Below, piece by piece: positions 17,516 to 25,766 of a stretch of 64,000 nt of DNA. The translations under genes were made by a program, and so were the position numbers. The number at the start of each line of letters is the position of its first letter. The first letter of the stretch is position 1. The stretch is from Flavobacterium pectinovorum (GTDB lineage: Bacteria; Bacteroidota; Bacteroidia; Flavobacteriales; Flavobacteriaceae). The DNA lies in NCBI RefSeq assembly GCF_022802975.1, contig NZ_JAFEVZ010000003.1:248001-312000 (forward strand). The letters are read 5' to 3'. The notes beneath the pieces are model-generated. The model searched no databases. It was not told the DNA's origin and saw only the letters and a program-made list of their open reading frames with translations.

Positions 17516-19915
17516 CTATTTTAGCCACTCGGTTTTAAAAGTGGTTTTTCCGGTTAAGGCATTTGGCGCTACCTCAACAGCATTTCCTTTTTTAGTAACT
17601 GTAATTTCCTGAACAGCATCTGTATCCGGTAAAAATATTTTGGCTTTCGCCGAAGTAGTTTTATCACTTGCGAATACTTTTAGGGTTAATTTGCTCCAGT
17701 CCATATCTTTTGTAGATTGTGCCAAAGCAATATGTGGAATCGCAGCACCGTCTCTTACCAAAACTACAATTGGTACTTCGCCTGCTTTGATTTTATGCCA
17801 TCCACCTTCGTAAACTTTTTTGGTTTGGTAATCAATCCATGTTCCTGCCGGAAGATAAACATCTCTCTCTGTTACTTCTTCAAAAAGCGGTGCTACCAAC
17901 ATGCTTGATCCAAATAAATATTCATTGTCAACCAGCCATGCTCCCGGATCATTTGGATATTCTACAAACAAGGCACGCATCATTGGCAATCCTTTTTGAG
18001 AACTTTCTTTTGCCTGAGCGTAGATGTATGGCATTAATTCGTAACGCATATTATCGGCTTTTCTAAATCCTTCCAGAAAATCTTTGCTGTACAACCAAGG
18101 TTCGCGCGGAGGTTCGCCATGACTTCTTACGTGTGAAGTGAACATTCCGAAAGGTGCCCATCTCCTATATAAATTCTCCGGTGATTTTGTTGCAAATCCT
18201 CCCACATCATGACTCCAAAAACTAAAACCCGAAAGACCTAATGAAAGTCCGCCTCGTAATTCTGCAGACATTGCCCCGTTTGTAGTTTCGGCATCGCCAC
18301 CCCAATGCAATGGGTAACGCTGCGATCCTGCCCAGGTACTTCTTGCCCAGATTAAGGTATATCCTTTTTCTTTCTGTGTAATTTCGGCAACCGCTTTATT
18401 GTATCTTAACGGATATAAATTGTGCTCGTAAAAACCTGTTCTGCCCGAATGGTAAATTCCGTCCGGCGGAGCGGCTTCTCCAAAATCAACTTTAAATACA
18501 GAAACGCCTTCATCAAATAATTTTTTCAATTTTCCCTGATACCAGGAAATGGTTTCTGGGTTTGAGAAATCCAAAACAGCGTCTTCATACGGAAGATTGC
18601 CTTTACGGTCTTTTACTGCCAGATTTTTGTCCATGATTTCATTGAACAACGTATTTTTTGGTGTGAAATAAGGCAATTGCCATAAACACACATGAAAACC
18701 ATCATCTTTTAAATCAGACATCATTTTGGTAGCATCCGGAAAACGGGATTTTGCAAACTCGTAATTATTTCTCCAGTCTACATCAAACCAGCCTGTATCA
18801 AAGTGAATTACATCGGTTGGAATTTTATATTTACGTAAATCTTTGGCAACTTCACGTCCTTCTTTTTCTGAGAAATACGTAATTCGGCTCATCCAGAAAC
18901 CAAACGACCAAAGTGGCGGCATGGCAGCTTTTCCGGTCAAATCAGTATATTGATCTAAAATATCTTTTGGCTCTCCGATAAAGAAAAACAAATCGGCTTC
19001 GTCGTCACCAATATACATTTCGTTGGCGCTGGCAAAATACTTCCCAAAGTCAACTGTAATTGGTGTTGAATGGTGCATGAAAACGCCGTAACCACGACTG
19101 CTCATGTAAAACGGAATCGGTTTGTACATGGTTTCATTCTGGATTCCGTTAGCATCATCCGTCCATAAAACTACTTTTTGACCACGTTTGTTGAATTGTG
19201 TAAAAGATTCTCCACAGCCAAATATTTTTTCGTCCGGTTCTAAGCTGAACGCCGCTCCCATACTTCTGGAATAATCGCTGTTTCTGCGAACATACGAAAA
19301 CGGAAGTGTCGGTGTATAAGTATTTTTAAAATCAGTATCGTGAAGTGTGCTTGTTAGCAATTTTCCCTTTTCATCGTAGATTTTAACATGCCACGGTTTT
19401 GTCAAAATTTCAACTTTTCCGTGTTTGCTAGTGTAGCTGTGACCGCCTTCGATTTTAGCATATTTCCATAATTCGGGATGATTTGGTGCAACACCGTCAA
19501 CCAGCATCAGAGATTCTTTTTGCGGGTGAAACTGTGGCCCTGATGTGGTTTTGATTCTTATTGTTCTGTCTGAAACAAACTGAATTTCGAATGGCAATAC
19601 CGGTGAAACCTCATATTCTGTTGTGGGGAATTCATTTGGTTTCTCTGCATCAGGTTTCATCATCATGTTGTTGAAAGCCTGACGCGTTTTGTAATTGTAT
19701 CGCAAATATTTTATAGTTCCTTTTCCTGTTGCAGGATCAAAAGAAGCCAGTTCATCAGCAAAATAAAAGGTATTCAGATAATTCTGAAAATCTTTGCTGA
19801 TATCGATTGGTGCATTCAGCACATCTGCGTTTTGGATCTGGGCTGATGCTTTTGGCGTCAGAACACATCCGAACATGAAAGCCGAAAACAGTGCGGTTAA
19901 TTGTGAGTTTTTCAT
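17516..19915 (-). CDS. GH31 alpha-xylosidase, secreted
   Basis: Predicted to remove non-reducing alpha-1,6-xylose from xyloglucan oligosaccharides. 799 residues with a Sec signal (1-25, ending KASAQ). An N-terminal beta-sandwich is followed by the GH31 barrel: nucleophile D477 in FKVDFGEAAPPDG and acid/base D541 in HWGGDAETTN, with LSGFSFWSHDVGGF (561-574) close to the alpha-xylosidase YicI. It lacks the PA14 insertion found in some xyloglucan-specific GH31 enzymes. It is followed after 78 bp by GH97 and preceded by a 122-bp gap filled by two REP hairpins. Alpha-xylosidase rather than alpha-glucosidase is inferred from the KVDFGE context and from the locus. Confidence 0.92.
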   Translation of the reverse strand: MKNSQLTALFSAFMFGCVLTPKASAQIQNADVLNAPIDISKDFQNYLNTFYFADELASFDPATGKGTIKYLRYNYKTRQAFNNMMMKPDAEKPNEFPTTEYEVSPVLPFEIQFVSDRTIRIKTTSGPQFHPQKESLMLVDGVAPNHPELWKYAKIEGGHSYTSKHGKVEILTKPWHVKIYDEKGKLLTSTLHDTDFKNTYTPTLPFSYVRRNSDYSRSMGAAFSLEPDEKIFGCGESFTQFNKRGQKVVLWTDDANGIQNETMYKPIPFYMSSRGYGVFMHHSTPITVDFGKYFASANEMYIGDDEADLFFFIGEPKDILDQYTDLTGKAAMPPLWSFGFWMSRITYFSEKEGREVAKDLRKYKIPTDVIHFDTGWFDVDWRNNYEFAKSRFPDATKMMSDLKDDGFHVCLWQLPYFTPKNTLFNEIMDKNLAVKDRKGNLPYEDAVLDFSNPETISWYQGKLKKLFDEGVSVFKVDFGEAAPPDGIYHSGRTGFYEHNLYPLRYNKAVAEITQKEKGYTLIWARSTWAGSQRYPLHWGGDAETTNGAMSAELRGGLSLGLSGFSFWSHDVGGFATKSPENLYRRWAPFGMFTSHVRSHGEPPREPWLYSKDFLEGFRKADNMRYELMPYIYAQAKESSQKGLPMMRALFVEYPNDPGAWLVDNEYLFGSSMLVAPLFEEVTERDVYLPAGTWIDYQTKKVYEGGWHKIKAGEVPIVVLVRDGAAIPHIALAQSTKDMDWSKLTLKVFASDKTTSAKAKIFLPDTDAVQEITVTKKGNAVEVAPNALTGKTTFKTEWLK

Positions 19916-19941
19916 TGGTTAATAATCTAGATGTTAGTTTT

Positions 19942-20026
19942 CCTGCGAGGTTTTCAAAACCTCGTAGGTTTATATTTTTATTATCTTTACTAATTAATAC
20001 CTACAAGGTTTTGAAAACCTTGCAGG
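19942..20026. repeat. Pair of REP hairpins (CCTGCAAGG type)
   Basis: Two hairpins, 19942-19968 and 20000-20026, each a self-complementary CCTnC(A/G)AGG...CC(T/G)nCAGG-type motif, in inverted orientation to one another. A second pair of the same family is at 63842-63918. Located inside the PUL between the GH2 and GH31 genes. Confidence 0.7.
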
Positions 20027-20037
20027 AGCTTGACTTA

Positions 20038-22512
20038 TTATTCTGTTGTAATTACAATTGTAGCCTGCTTTAAGCCATTCGCTTTAGCAGTCAATTCTAA
20101 TCTGCCAGACTGATCTCCAGACTGAACGATTACCAGACATTTTCCGGCCAGAGCGGTATGTTTTGATCCTTTATAAGATTCGTGACTTACCGGATCGCCG
20201 CTGCAAACACCTATAATTTTTCCGTTTCCTTTTAATGAAAAGCTGATTTCGTTATTAGCATTTGGAGCCAAAGTTCCATTAGCATCTAAAATGTCTGCGG
20301 TTACAAATGACAAATCATTTTTGTCTGCTTTGATGGTGCTTCTGTCAGCAGTTAATTTTAATTGCGAAGGATTTCCGGCTGTTTTAATTTCTTTTTCTAA
20401 AACTGTTTTTCCGCCTTTACGGGAAACTGCTTTTAAAGTTCCTGCTTCGAAAGGAATTCGCCACATTACGTGCAAATCGTCTCCTTTTTTACTTCTTTTT
20501 CCAACTGATTTTCCGTTTACAAAAAGTTCTGCCTCATCTGCATTGTTGTAGTAGGCCCAAACGTCAACCATCTGTCCGGGTTTCCAGTTCCAATGCGGAA
20601 AAACATGAAGAACATCTTTGTTTGTCCATTCACTTTGGTACATATAATACACGTCTTTCGGGAAACCGGCCAAATCTACAATTCCGAAATACGAACTTAC
20701 CGATGGCCATTCGTACGGCGTTGGTTCTCCGATATAATCGAAACCAGTCCAAACGTACATTCCGGCTAAGAAATCATGTTTTTTAATGATTTTCCAGGTT
20801 GCTTCGTGCGTTGAACCCCAAGGTGTCTGCACCTGATCGTAAGCTGAAACGGTATTGCCCGGATTTCCTTCATTAAATTTGATATCCCATCGTACCGGCC
20901 ATTTTTTGATCGTATCAGAAACCGCATCATAATAGCCTCTTGTCTGTAAACCTGAGGTCGTTTCGGTTGCAATAAAAGGTGCATTAGGAAAGTTTTTTTG
21001 ATGGTGTTCAAATGTCTGATGCGCATAATTGTATCCTATTAAATCTAAAATACCGGATGCTGCTATTTTATTAAACTGAACATTTTTTTTCTCGAATTGT
21101 AAAGTCACTTCATAAATATTCATATTCACCGGAGGATTCATTCCGGCAGTGAGCGGTCTTGTTTTATCGTATTGGCGTGTGATTGCCGCTAATTCTTTTG
21201 CAATTTCAACTCCGGTTTCACTCCATTGTTCCGGAATTTCATTTCCGATACTCCATATAAAAATACTGGCGTGATTACGGTCACGTAACAACTGATCAAT
21301 TAAATCCTGCTTGTGCCATTTGTCCCAGTCATTTCCATAATCGTATTTGGTTTTGGTTTGTTTCCACATATCGAAAGCTTCATCCATGACAATGAAACCC
21401 ATTTTATCACAAAGCTCTAAAAGTTCTGACGCAGGCGGATTGTGTGAAGTCCTGATTCCGTTTACACCCATTTCTTTCAGGATTTCTAACTGACGCTCAA
21501 TAGCCCGTGTGTTGATTGCTGATCCTAATGGACCTAAATCGTGATGCATACAAACACCTTTTATTTTAAACTGTTTTCCATTCAAAATAAAACCTTTATT
21601 CAAATCAAATTTAAAATCTCTGATCCCGAAAGTGGTTTTGTATTGATCTATGATTTTGTCGTCAAGCGAAATTTCGGTAACTGCTGTGTACAATTCCGGA
21701 TTTTCATCTGACCATAAAATAGGGTTTTCAACTTCTTTCGATTGTTTCAGAGTTTGCTTTCCGTTGGCATTGATTGTTATATTTTGAGTAACCGAAGTTA
21801 CTTTGGTGTCTTCTTTAAAAATAGTAGTCGTTACGGTTGCTTTTTTACTTTCAGCATATTGATTTTTAATTGTAGTTTCAATATTTACCGAAGCTTTTTC
21901 AGCCATAACTTTTGGGGTTGTAATGTAAGTTCCCCATTGTCCCACATGTAGTTTATCTGTAGTTTCAATCCAGACATTTCTAAAAATTCCTGAACCTGAA
22001 TACCAGCGTGAATTGGGTTGTTTTGAATTGTCAACCTTAACAATTAGTTCGTTGTTTTTTTCACCGTAATTTAAATACGGCGACATGTTATATTGAAAGC
22101 CAATATATCCGTTTGGACGTTTTCCTAAATAATGTCCGTTTATCCATACTTCGCTGTTTCTGTAAACGCCGTCAAAAGTAATTGAAGTTATTTTTGTACT
22201 GTCTTCTGCAGCGACTTTAAATGTTTTTTTGTACCAGCCTAAACCTCCGTTAAGCGATCCTCCGCCATAACCTGCAGGGCTTTTTTCGTCAAATTTTCCT
22301 TCGATACTCCAATCATGAGGAACATCTAAAGTTGTCCATTTTGTCGAAACTCCAATGGTATCTTTATCAATAATACTGTCATTAAGATGAAAGCTCCAAT
22401 CTGAATTAAAAGAAACTTTTCGGTTTTCAAAATCAGTATTTTTCTTATTGCAGCTAAAAATTGTAATAAGTCCAAAAATAGTAAGAGTTTTTAAAATTTT
22501 AGAATGTTTCAT
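20038..22512 (-). CDS. GH2 beta-galactosidase lipoprotein
   Basis: Likely removes beta-1,2-galactose from xyloglucan side chains once fucose and acetyl groups are gone. A lipoprotein signal ends TIFSC with Cys21 followed by NKK. The sugar-binding jelly-roll (about 35-200), immunoglobulin-like domain (about 205-300) and barrel (about 305-600) are followed by extra C-terminal beta domains to residue 824. Acid/base E425 is in WSIGNEIPEQW and nucleophile E517 in FIATETTSG. First enzyme gene after the surface-protein genes, across a 233-bp gap containing a terminator-like hairpin. Other GH2 activities (mannosidase, glucuronidase) are less likely in this context. Confidence 0.91.
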   Translation of the reverse strand: MKHSKILKTLTIFGLITIFSCNKKNTDFENRKVSFNSDWSFHLNDSIIDKDTIGVSTKWTTLDVPHDWSIEGKFDEKSPAGYGGGSLNGGLGWYKKTFKVAAEDSTKITSITFDGVYRNSEVWINGHYLGKRPNGYIGFQYNMSPYLNYGEKNNELIVKVDNSKQPNSRWYSGSGIFRNVWIETTDKLHVGQWGTYITTPKVMAEKASVNIETTIKNQYAESKKATVTTTIFKEDTKVTSVTQNITINANGKQTLKQSKEVENPILWSDENPELYTAVTEISLDDKIIDQYKTTFGIRDFKFDLNKGFILNGKQFKIKGVCMHHDLGPLGSAINTRAIERQLEILKEMGVNGIRTSHNPPASELLELCDKMGFIVMDEAFDMWKQTKTKYDYGNDWDKWHKQDLIDQLLRDRNHASIFIWSIGNEIPEQWSETGVEIAKELAAITRQYDKTRPLTAGMNPPVNMNIYEVTLQFEKKNVQFNKIAASGILDLIGYNYAHQTFEHHQKNFPNAPFIATETTSGLQTRGYYDAVSDTIKKWPVRWDIKFNEGNPGNTVSAYDQVQTPWGSTHEATWKIIKKHDFLAGMYVWTGFDYIGEPTPYEWPSVSSYFGIVDLAGFPKDVYYMYQSEWTNKDVLHVFPHWNWKPGQMVDVWAYYNNADEAELFVNGKSVGKRSKKGDDLHVMWRIPFEAGTLKAVSRKGGKTVLEKEIKTAGNPSQLKLTADRSTIKADKNDLSFVTADILDANGTLAPNANNEISFSLKGNGKIIGVCSGDPVSHESYKGSKHTALAGKCLVIVQSGDQSGRLELTAKANGLKQATIVITTE

Positions 22513-22656
22513 CTTGCTTATAATGATTAGTATAAAATAAATTTACCGATAATTGTTTCAATTAATTACTGGAGGGGTAAATTATTATTTTTGATCCATG
22601 TATTGTTGTATTTTTTAATCTTAAACCGATTTGATTTTGTCAAAAAAATAGTAAGA

Positions 22657-22714
22657 CATCTCTAAACACGTTCTTTTTAAAATTAAAACAGTAAACAGAT
22701 TGCATTTAGAGATG
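22657..22714 (-). terminator. Terminator or attenuator between glycan-binding protein and GH2 genes
   Basis: Arms CATCTCTAAA (22657-22666) and TTTAGAGATG (22705-22714) pair perfectly. On the minus strand the stem is followed within a few bases by a run of seven T. It lies just after the surface glycan-binding protein gene and could limit read-through so that SusC/SusD messages outnumber enzyme messages. Confidence 0.5.
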
Positions 22715-22745
22715 ACTTAATTATTTAAAAAAGTGGTTTAAATTA

Positions 22746-24158
22746 TCAATTAGTTAGCACAAAGTGAAAAACCATATATTCACTCTTGTTTGGATCTCTT
22801 TTTCCAAACCAGATATCAGTTACAACATTACCAGTGTTTGCTGTTTTAACAATTTTCCATTGGTTTTCTGCTGTTGTAGAAACTGTTGCCCAGGAACTTC
22901 CAATTGGAAATGATGGTGAAATACCGCTAAACTTAATAATGTTAGTGCCAGTTTCTGTAGAATAGGTACCTGATTTTTCTACACCATTGCTATCGATAGT
23001 TGTTACCTTACCATCGTTAGAAAAACTTATTTTGTTTTTAACAACCGTAGCCTGATCAGCCGAAACGTATCCTGGCCAGCCTGCGGCTTCGTAATCAGTA
23101 ACGGAATACCAATTGTTTAAAAATGCGCCATTTAAATCTGTCCAATTGAAAGGGGTGTCTTTGCTTAATGCCCATGTTTTAGTGGTGGTGGTGGTAGTTG
23201 ATAATAAGTCATCTACTGTACCTCCGTTTAAATCAATAAATGGATTTGGATCTGCAACAACTGCCGGTACCCAATTATCACTATACTCTTTTGATATAAA
23301 ATTAAAAACCAGTGTCGCTGCCCCATCACAACTTCCTTTTCTTAAAACACCTACTTGTAGTGTATTTTCTGTTAGTGACATAATTTTCATTGATCGCCAA
23401 TTATCTACACAGTTTTCATTTTCATTAGTATGCAAAATGGTAGCGTTAGAAGTTGTTAAGGTTTTTGCATCAACATCTAAAAAGTAAGATCCTGATTCCT
23501 GACCATAACCTGGCATCATTTTATGATCTGTTGTTAAAAATGGGCCATTTTTTAAACTGAATGTCATGCTTCCGTAATCGCCTTGAGCAGCAATCCATGT
23601 GTTTCCTTTCCATTCCGGACTCCAATTCCAGCAATCTGCACCATAACAGCCGTTATCACCACCTTCTAACCATCCGTTATTGCTACCGTAAAAATACATA
23701 GGCCCCATAAAATATTTCGAAACCCCATTGGCATCTAAATCTAAAAGCCATGTTTTAGAGTTTCCAACACCTCCGGAAAGTAAATTCCAAAGAGGATCAT
23801 TTACATAATTTAGATTGTCCTGAGTAACTGTAATTGTAACAGGATCTAACTCAACGATACCACCTCCTGTAACTGCTGTGATTTTAATGGTATAATTTCC
23901 TTTAAAAGCATATTTAACAGTTTCTGTAGCTTTATTTGATTTTCCGGTAACGTAATCCCAGGTTAGTACAACTCCTTTGGTTTTATTAGTTAATATTACT
24001 GTATTTCCTCCCGGATCTACTGTAAAATCCTGTTTAATTTCATAATCAATATCCGACTTATCAGTCACAGCATCTAATGAATACGTGTCTGGTGAACAAG
24101 ATGACATTAGGAGTACTAGCGTCAAAAATGTTGTAATTACTATTTTAATATTTTTCAT
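22746..24158 (-). CDS. Surface glycan-binding lipoprotein (PKD-containing, SusE/F position)
   Basis: Third gene of the locus, 22 bp after susD, the usual place for the outer glycan-binding protein. The signal ends LLMSSC with Cys21, then a spacer and a PKD-like beta domain (about 35-115). The rest (about 120-470) is rich in Trp, Tyr and Gly and appears to hold two beta-sandwich binding modules, each opening with a segment on the pattern of SKTWLLD / TKTWALS. The aromatic stretches (WNWSPEWKGNTW, about 177-188) suit carbohydrate stacking. No catalytic signature was seen. The binding role is inferred from position, lipidation and composition; it differs in sequence from classic SusE/SusF. Confidence 0.85.
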   Translation of the reverse strand: MKNIKIVITTFLTLVLLMSSCSPDTYSLDAVTDKSDIDYEIKQDFTVDPGGNTVILTNKTKGVVLTWDYVTGKSNKATETVKYAFKGNYTIKITAVTGGGIVELDPVTITVTQDNLNYVNDPLWNLLSGGVGNSKTWLLDLDANGVSKYFMGPMYFYGSNNGWLEGGDNGCYGADCWNWSPEWKGNTWIAAQGDYGSMTFSLKNGPFLTTDHKMMPGYGQESGSYFLDVDAKTLTTSNATILHTNENENCVDNWRSMKIMSLTENTLQVGVLRKGSCDGAATLVFNFISKEYSDNWVPAVVADPNPFIDLNGGTVDDLLSTTTTTTKTWALSKDTPFNWTDLNGAFLNNWYSVTDYEAAGWPGYVSADQATVVKNKISFSNDGKVTTIDSNGVEKSGTYSTETGTNIIKFSGISPSFPIGSSWATVSTTAENQWKIVKTANTGNVVTDIWFGKRDPNKSEYMVFHFVLTN

Positions 24159-24180
24159 TTTCTTTAGTTTTTAGTTAAAA

Positions 24181-25755
24181 TTACCAGCCGGCATTTTGTT
24201 TTAAAACATTCCCTGACAAAGTGATCTGCGTATTAGGAATTTGCTGTAATCCTTTTGTTTCCTGAATTTTAGCAGCCGTAATTGTTTTTGTTCCGGCAAC
24301 TCCACCGCTTAACAATGTCGTAGTTTCAGCGATAGTCGAAGAAGCTGTTCCAATTCCCTGACGCAATAAATCCCAATATCTAACACCTTCAAGAGCAAAT
24401 TCCAAACGTCTTTCTTTCATGATATTGTCCTGATTTACTGGTATTGATGCAAAATTTGTTTTGTAAGCCCTTCTTCTCACATCATCAAAATATGCCTGGG
24501 CATTTCCGCTTCCTAATTCAGCTGCCATTAATAAAACGTCTGAGTATCTTAATACTACATAATCCTGAAACTGGCTGATATCCCAAAACTGACTGCCTAA
24601 AACAAGCGGAAGATCTTTACCGTCTTTGTCTACCATTGGCGAATATTTTTTGTTGTAATAACCTGTATATTCTCTTTGGCTGTTTATTTTATCAAAAGCG
24701 ATATCTTCTTCTTCGATTCCGATTACGGTTGCTACGCGTCTTGTATCATTCGCATTATAAGCATCCCATAATTTTGAATTTACGGTAACTCCCCATCCAC
24801 GACCATAAGGGTAAGACGAAAACTCTCTCATTCCGAACATTACCATCCAATGGTTACCATCTGTGTTTCCGTTATAATCACTGGTGTAAGTGTATTTTAT
24901 AGAAAAAACAAACTCTTTATTACTCTCACCTGCATATTGATCAACAGAAGCCGCCGGCCATAAATTAGCAAAATTATCAACCAAACCGTGACCACTTGAT
25001 GCAATAACATCTTCTAAATGTGCTAAAGCCTGTGCTTTTGTTACAACTCCTGCTAAATCAGTTTTTCCATAATATCCTGTATAATACAAGTACACACGGC
25101 CTAACAAAGATTTTGCAGCCCATTTGGTAATTCTTCCACCCGGTACAGAATTATAGGCAGCTGTAGGCAAATTGTCTGATGCAAATACTAAATCTTCTGC
25201 GATTACTTTATAAACCTCTTCAGGGGCTGCCTGAGGGATATTATCTGTGGAAGGAGCCGTTAATAAAGGGATATTTCCCCACAAACGTACCATTTCAAAA
25301 TACACGTAAGCCCTGATAAATTTAGTTTCAGATTCGTAAGCATTTCGTAAAGCTGTATCTCCTTTCCAATCAATCTGATCCATTTTTAACAAGAAAAGAT
25401 TACAGCGATAAATTGCTCTGTAATAGGCAATCCAATTATTATTAAACAGATCTACATCTGAAGGAGAACGACTCTTATCAAATTCATCTATTAATGCATA
25501 ATTGTACCCATCAGATGCGCCGGTTCCGCCAAAACAATCATCAGACATTATTTCGCTTACTACAGGAATACCTGGCCCCGAAGCTCCGGTAGCCACCTGT
25601 AATCCATCATAACAACCTACTAATGCGGCATAAGCATCCTCTGTAGTTTTGTAAAAATTTGTATCAGTTTGATTTACCAAAGGCTCTGTTTCTAACTCAC
25701 AAGAACCCAGAGACAATAAACTCAAACAGAAAATATATAAATATGTATTTTTCAT
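24181..25755 (-). CDS. SusD/RagB family nutrient-binding outer-membrane lipoprotein
   Basis: The lid that captures oligosaccharides above the SusC channel. 524 residues with a lipoprotein signal ending LLSLGSC (Cys19 followed by ELETEP). The N-terminal NFYKTTEDAYAALVGCYDGLQ block and the C-terminal KERRLEFALEGVRYWDLLRQG motif are SusD family marks. The middle is TPR-like helical (LLGRVYLYYTGYYG). It starts 11 bp after the SusC stop, as in nearly all SusCD pairs, so the two are co-transcribed and act as one complex on the cell surface. Glycan specificity cannot be read directly from the sequence. Confidence 0.96.
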   Translation of the reverse strand: MKNTYLYIFCLSLLSLGSCELETEPLVNQTDTNFYKTTEDAYAALVGCYDGLQVATGASGPGIPVVSEIMSDDCFGGTGASDGYNYALIDEFDKSRSPSDVDLFNNNWIAYYRAIYRCNLFLLKMDQIDWKGDTALRNAYESETKFIRAYVYFEMVRLWGNIPLLTAPSTDNIPQAAPEEVYKVIAEDLVFASDNLPTAAYNSVPGGRITKWAAKSLLGRVYLYYTGYYGKTDLAGVVTKAQALAHLEDVIASSGHGLVDNFANLWPAASVDQYAGESNKEFVFSIKYTYTSDYNGNTDGNHWMVMFGMREFSSYPYGRGWGVTVNSKLWDAYNANDTRRVATVIGIEEEDIAFDKINSQREYTGYYNKKYSPMVDKDGKDLPLVLGSQFWDISQFQDYVVLRYSDVLLMAAELGSGNAQAYFDDVRRRAYKTNFASIPVNQDNIMKERRLEFALEGVRYWDLLRQGIGTASSTIAETTTLLSGGVAGTKTITAAKIQETKGLQQIPNTQITLSGNVLKQNAGW

Positions 25756-25766
25756 TATCTTATTTA

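Noticed and set aside
23113..23487. 124-codon plus-strand frame inside the glycan-binding protein gene
   Set aside because: Antisense to a well-supported lipoprotein gene; its composition follows from the codon pattern of the opposite strand.
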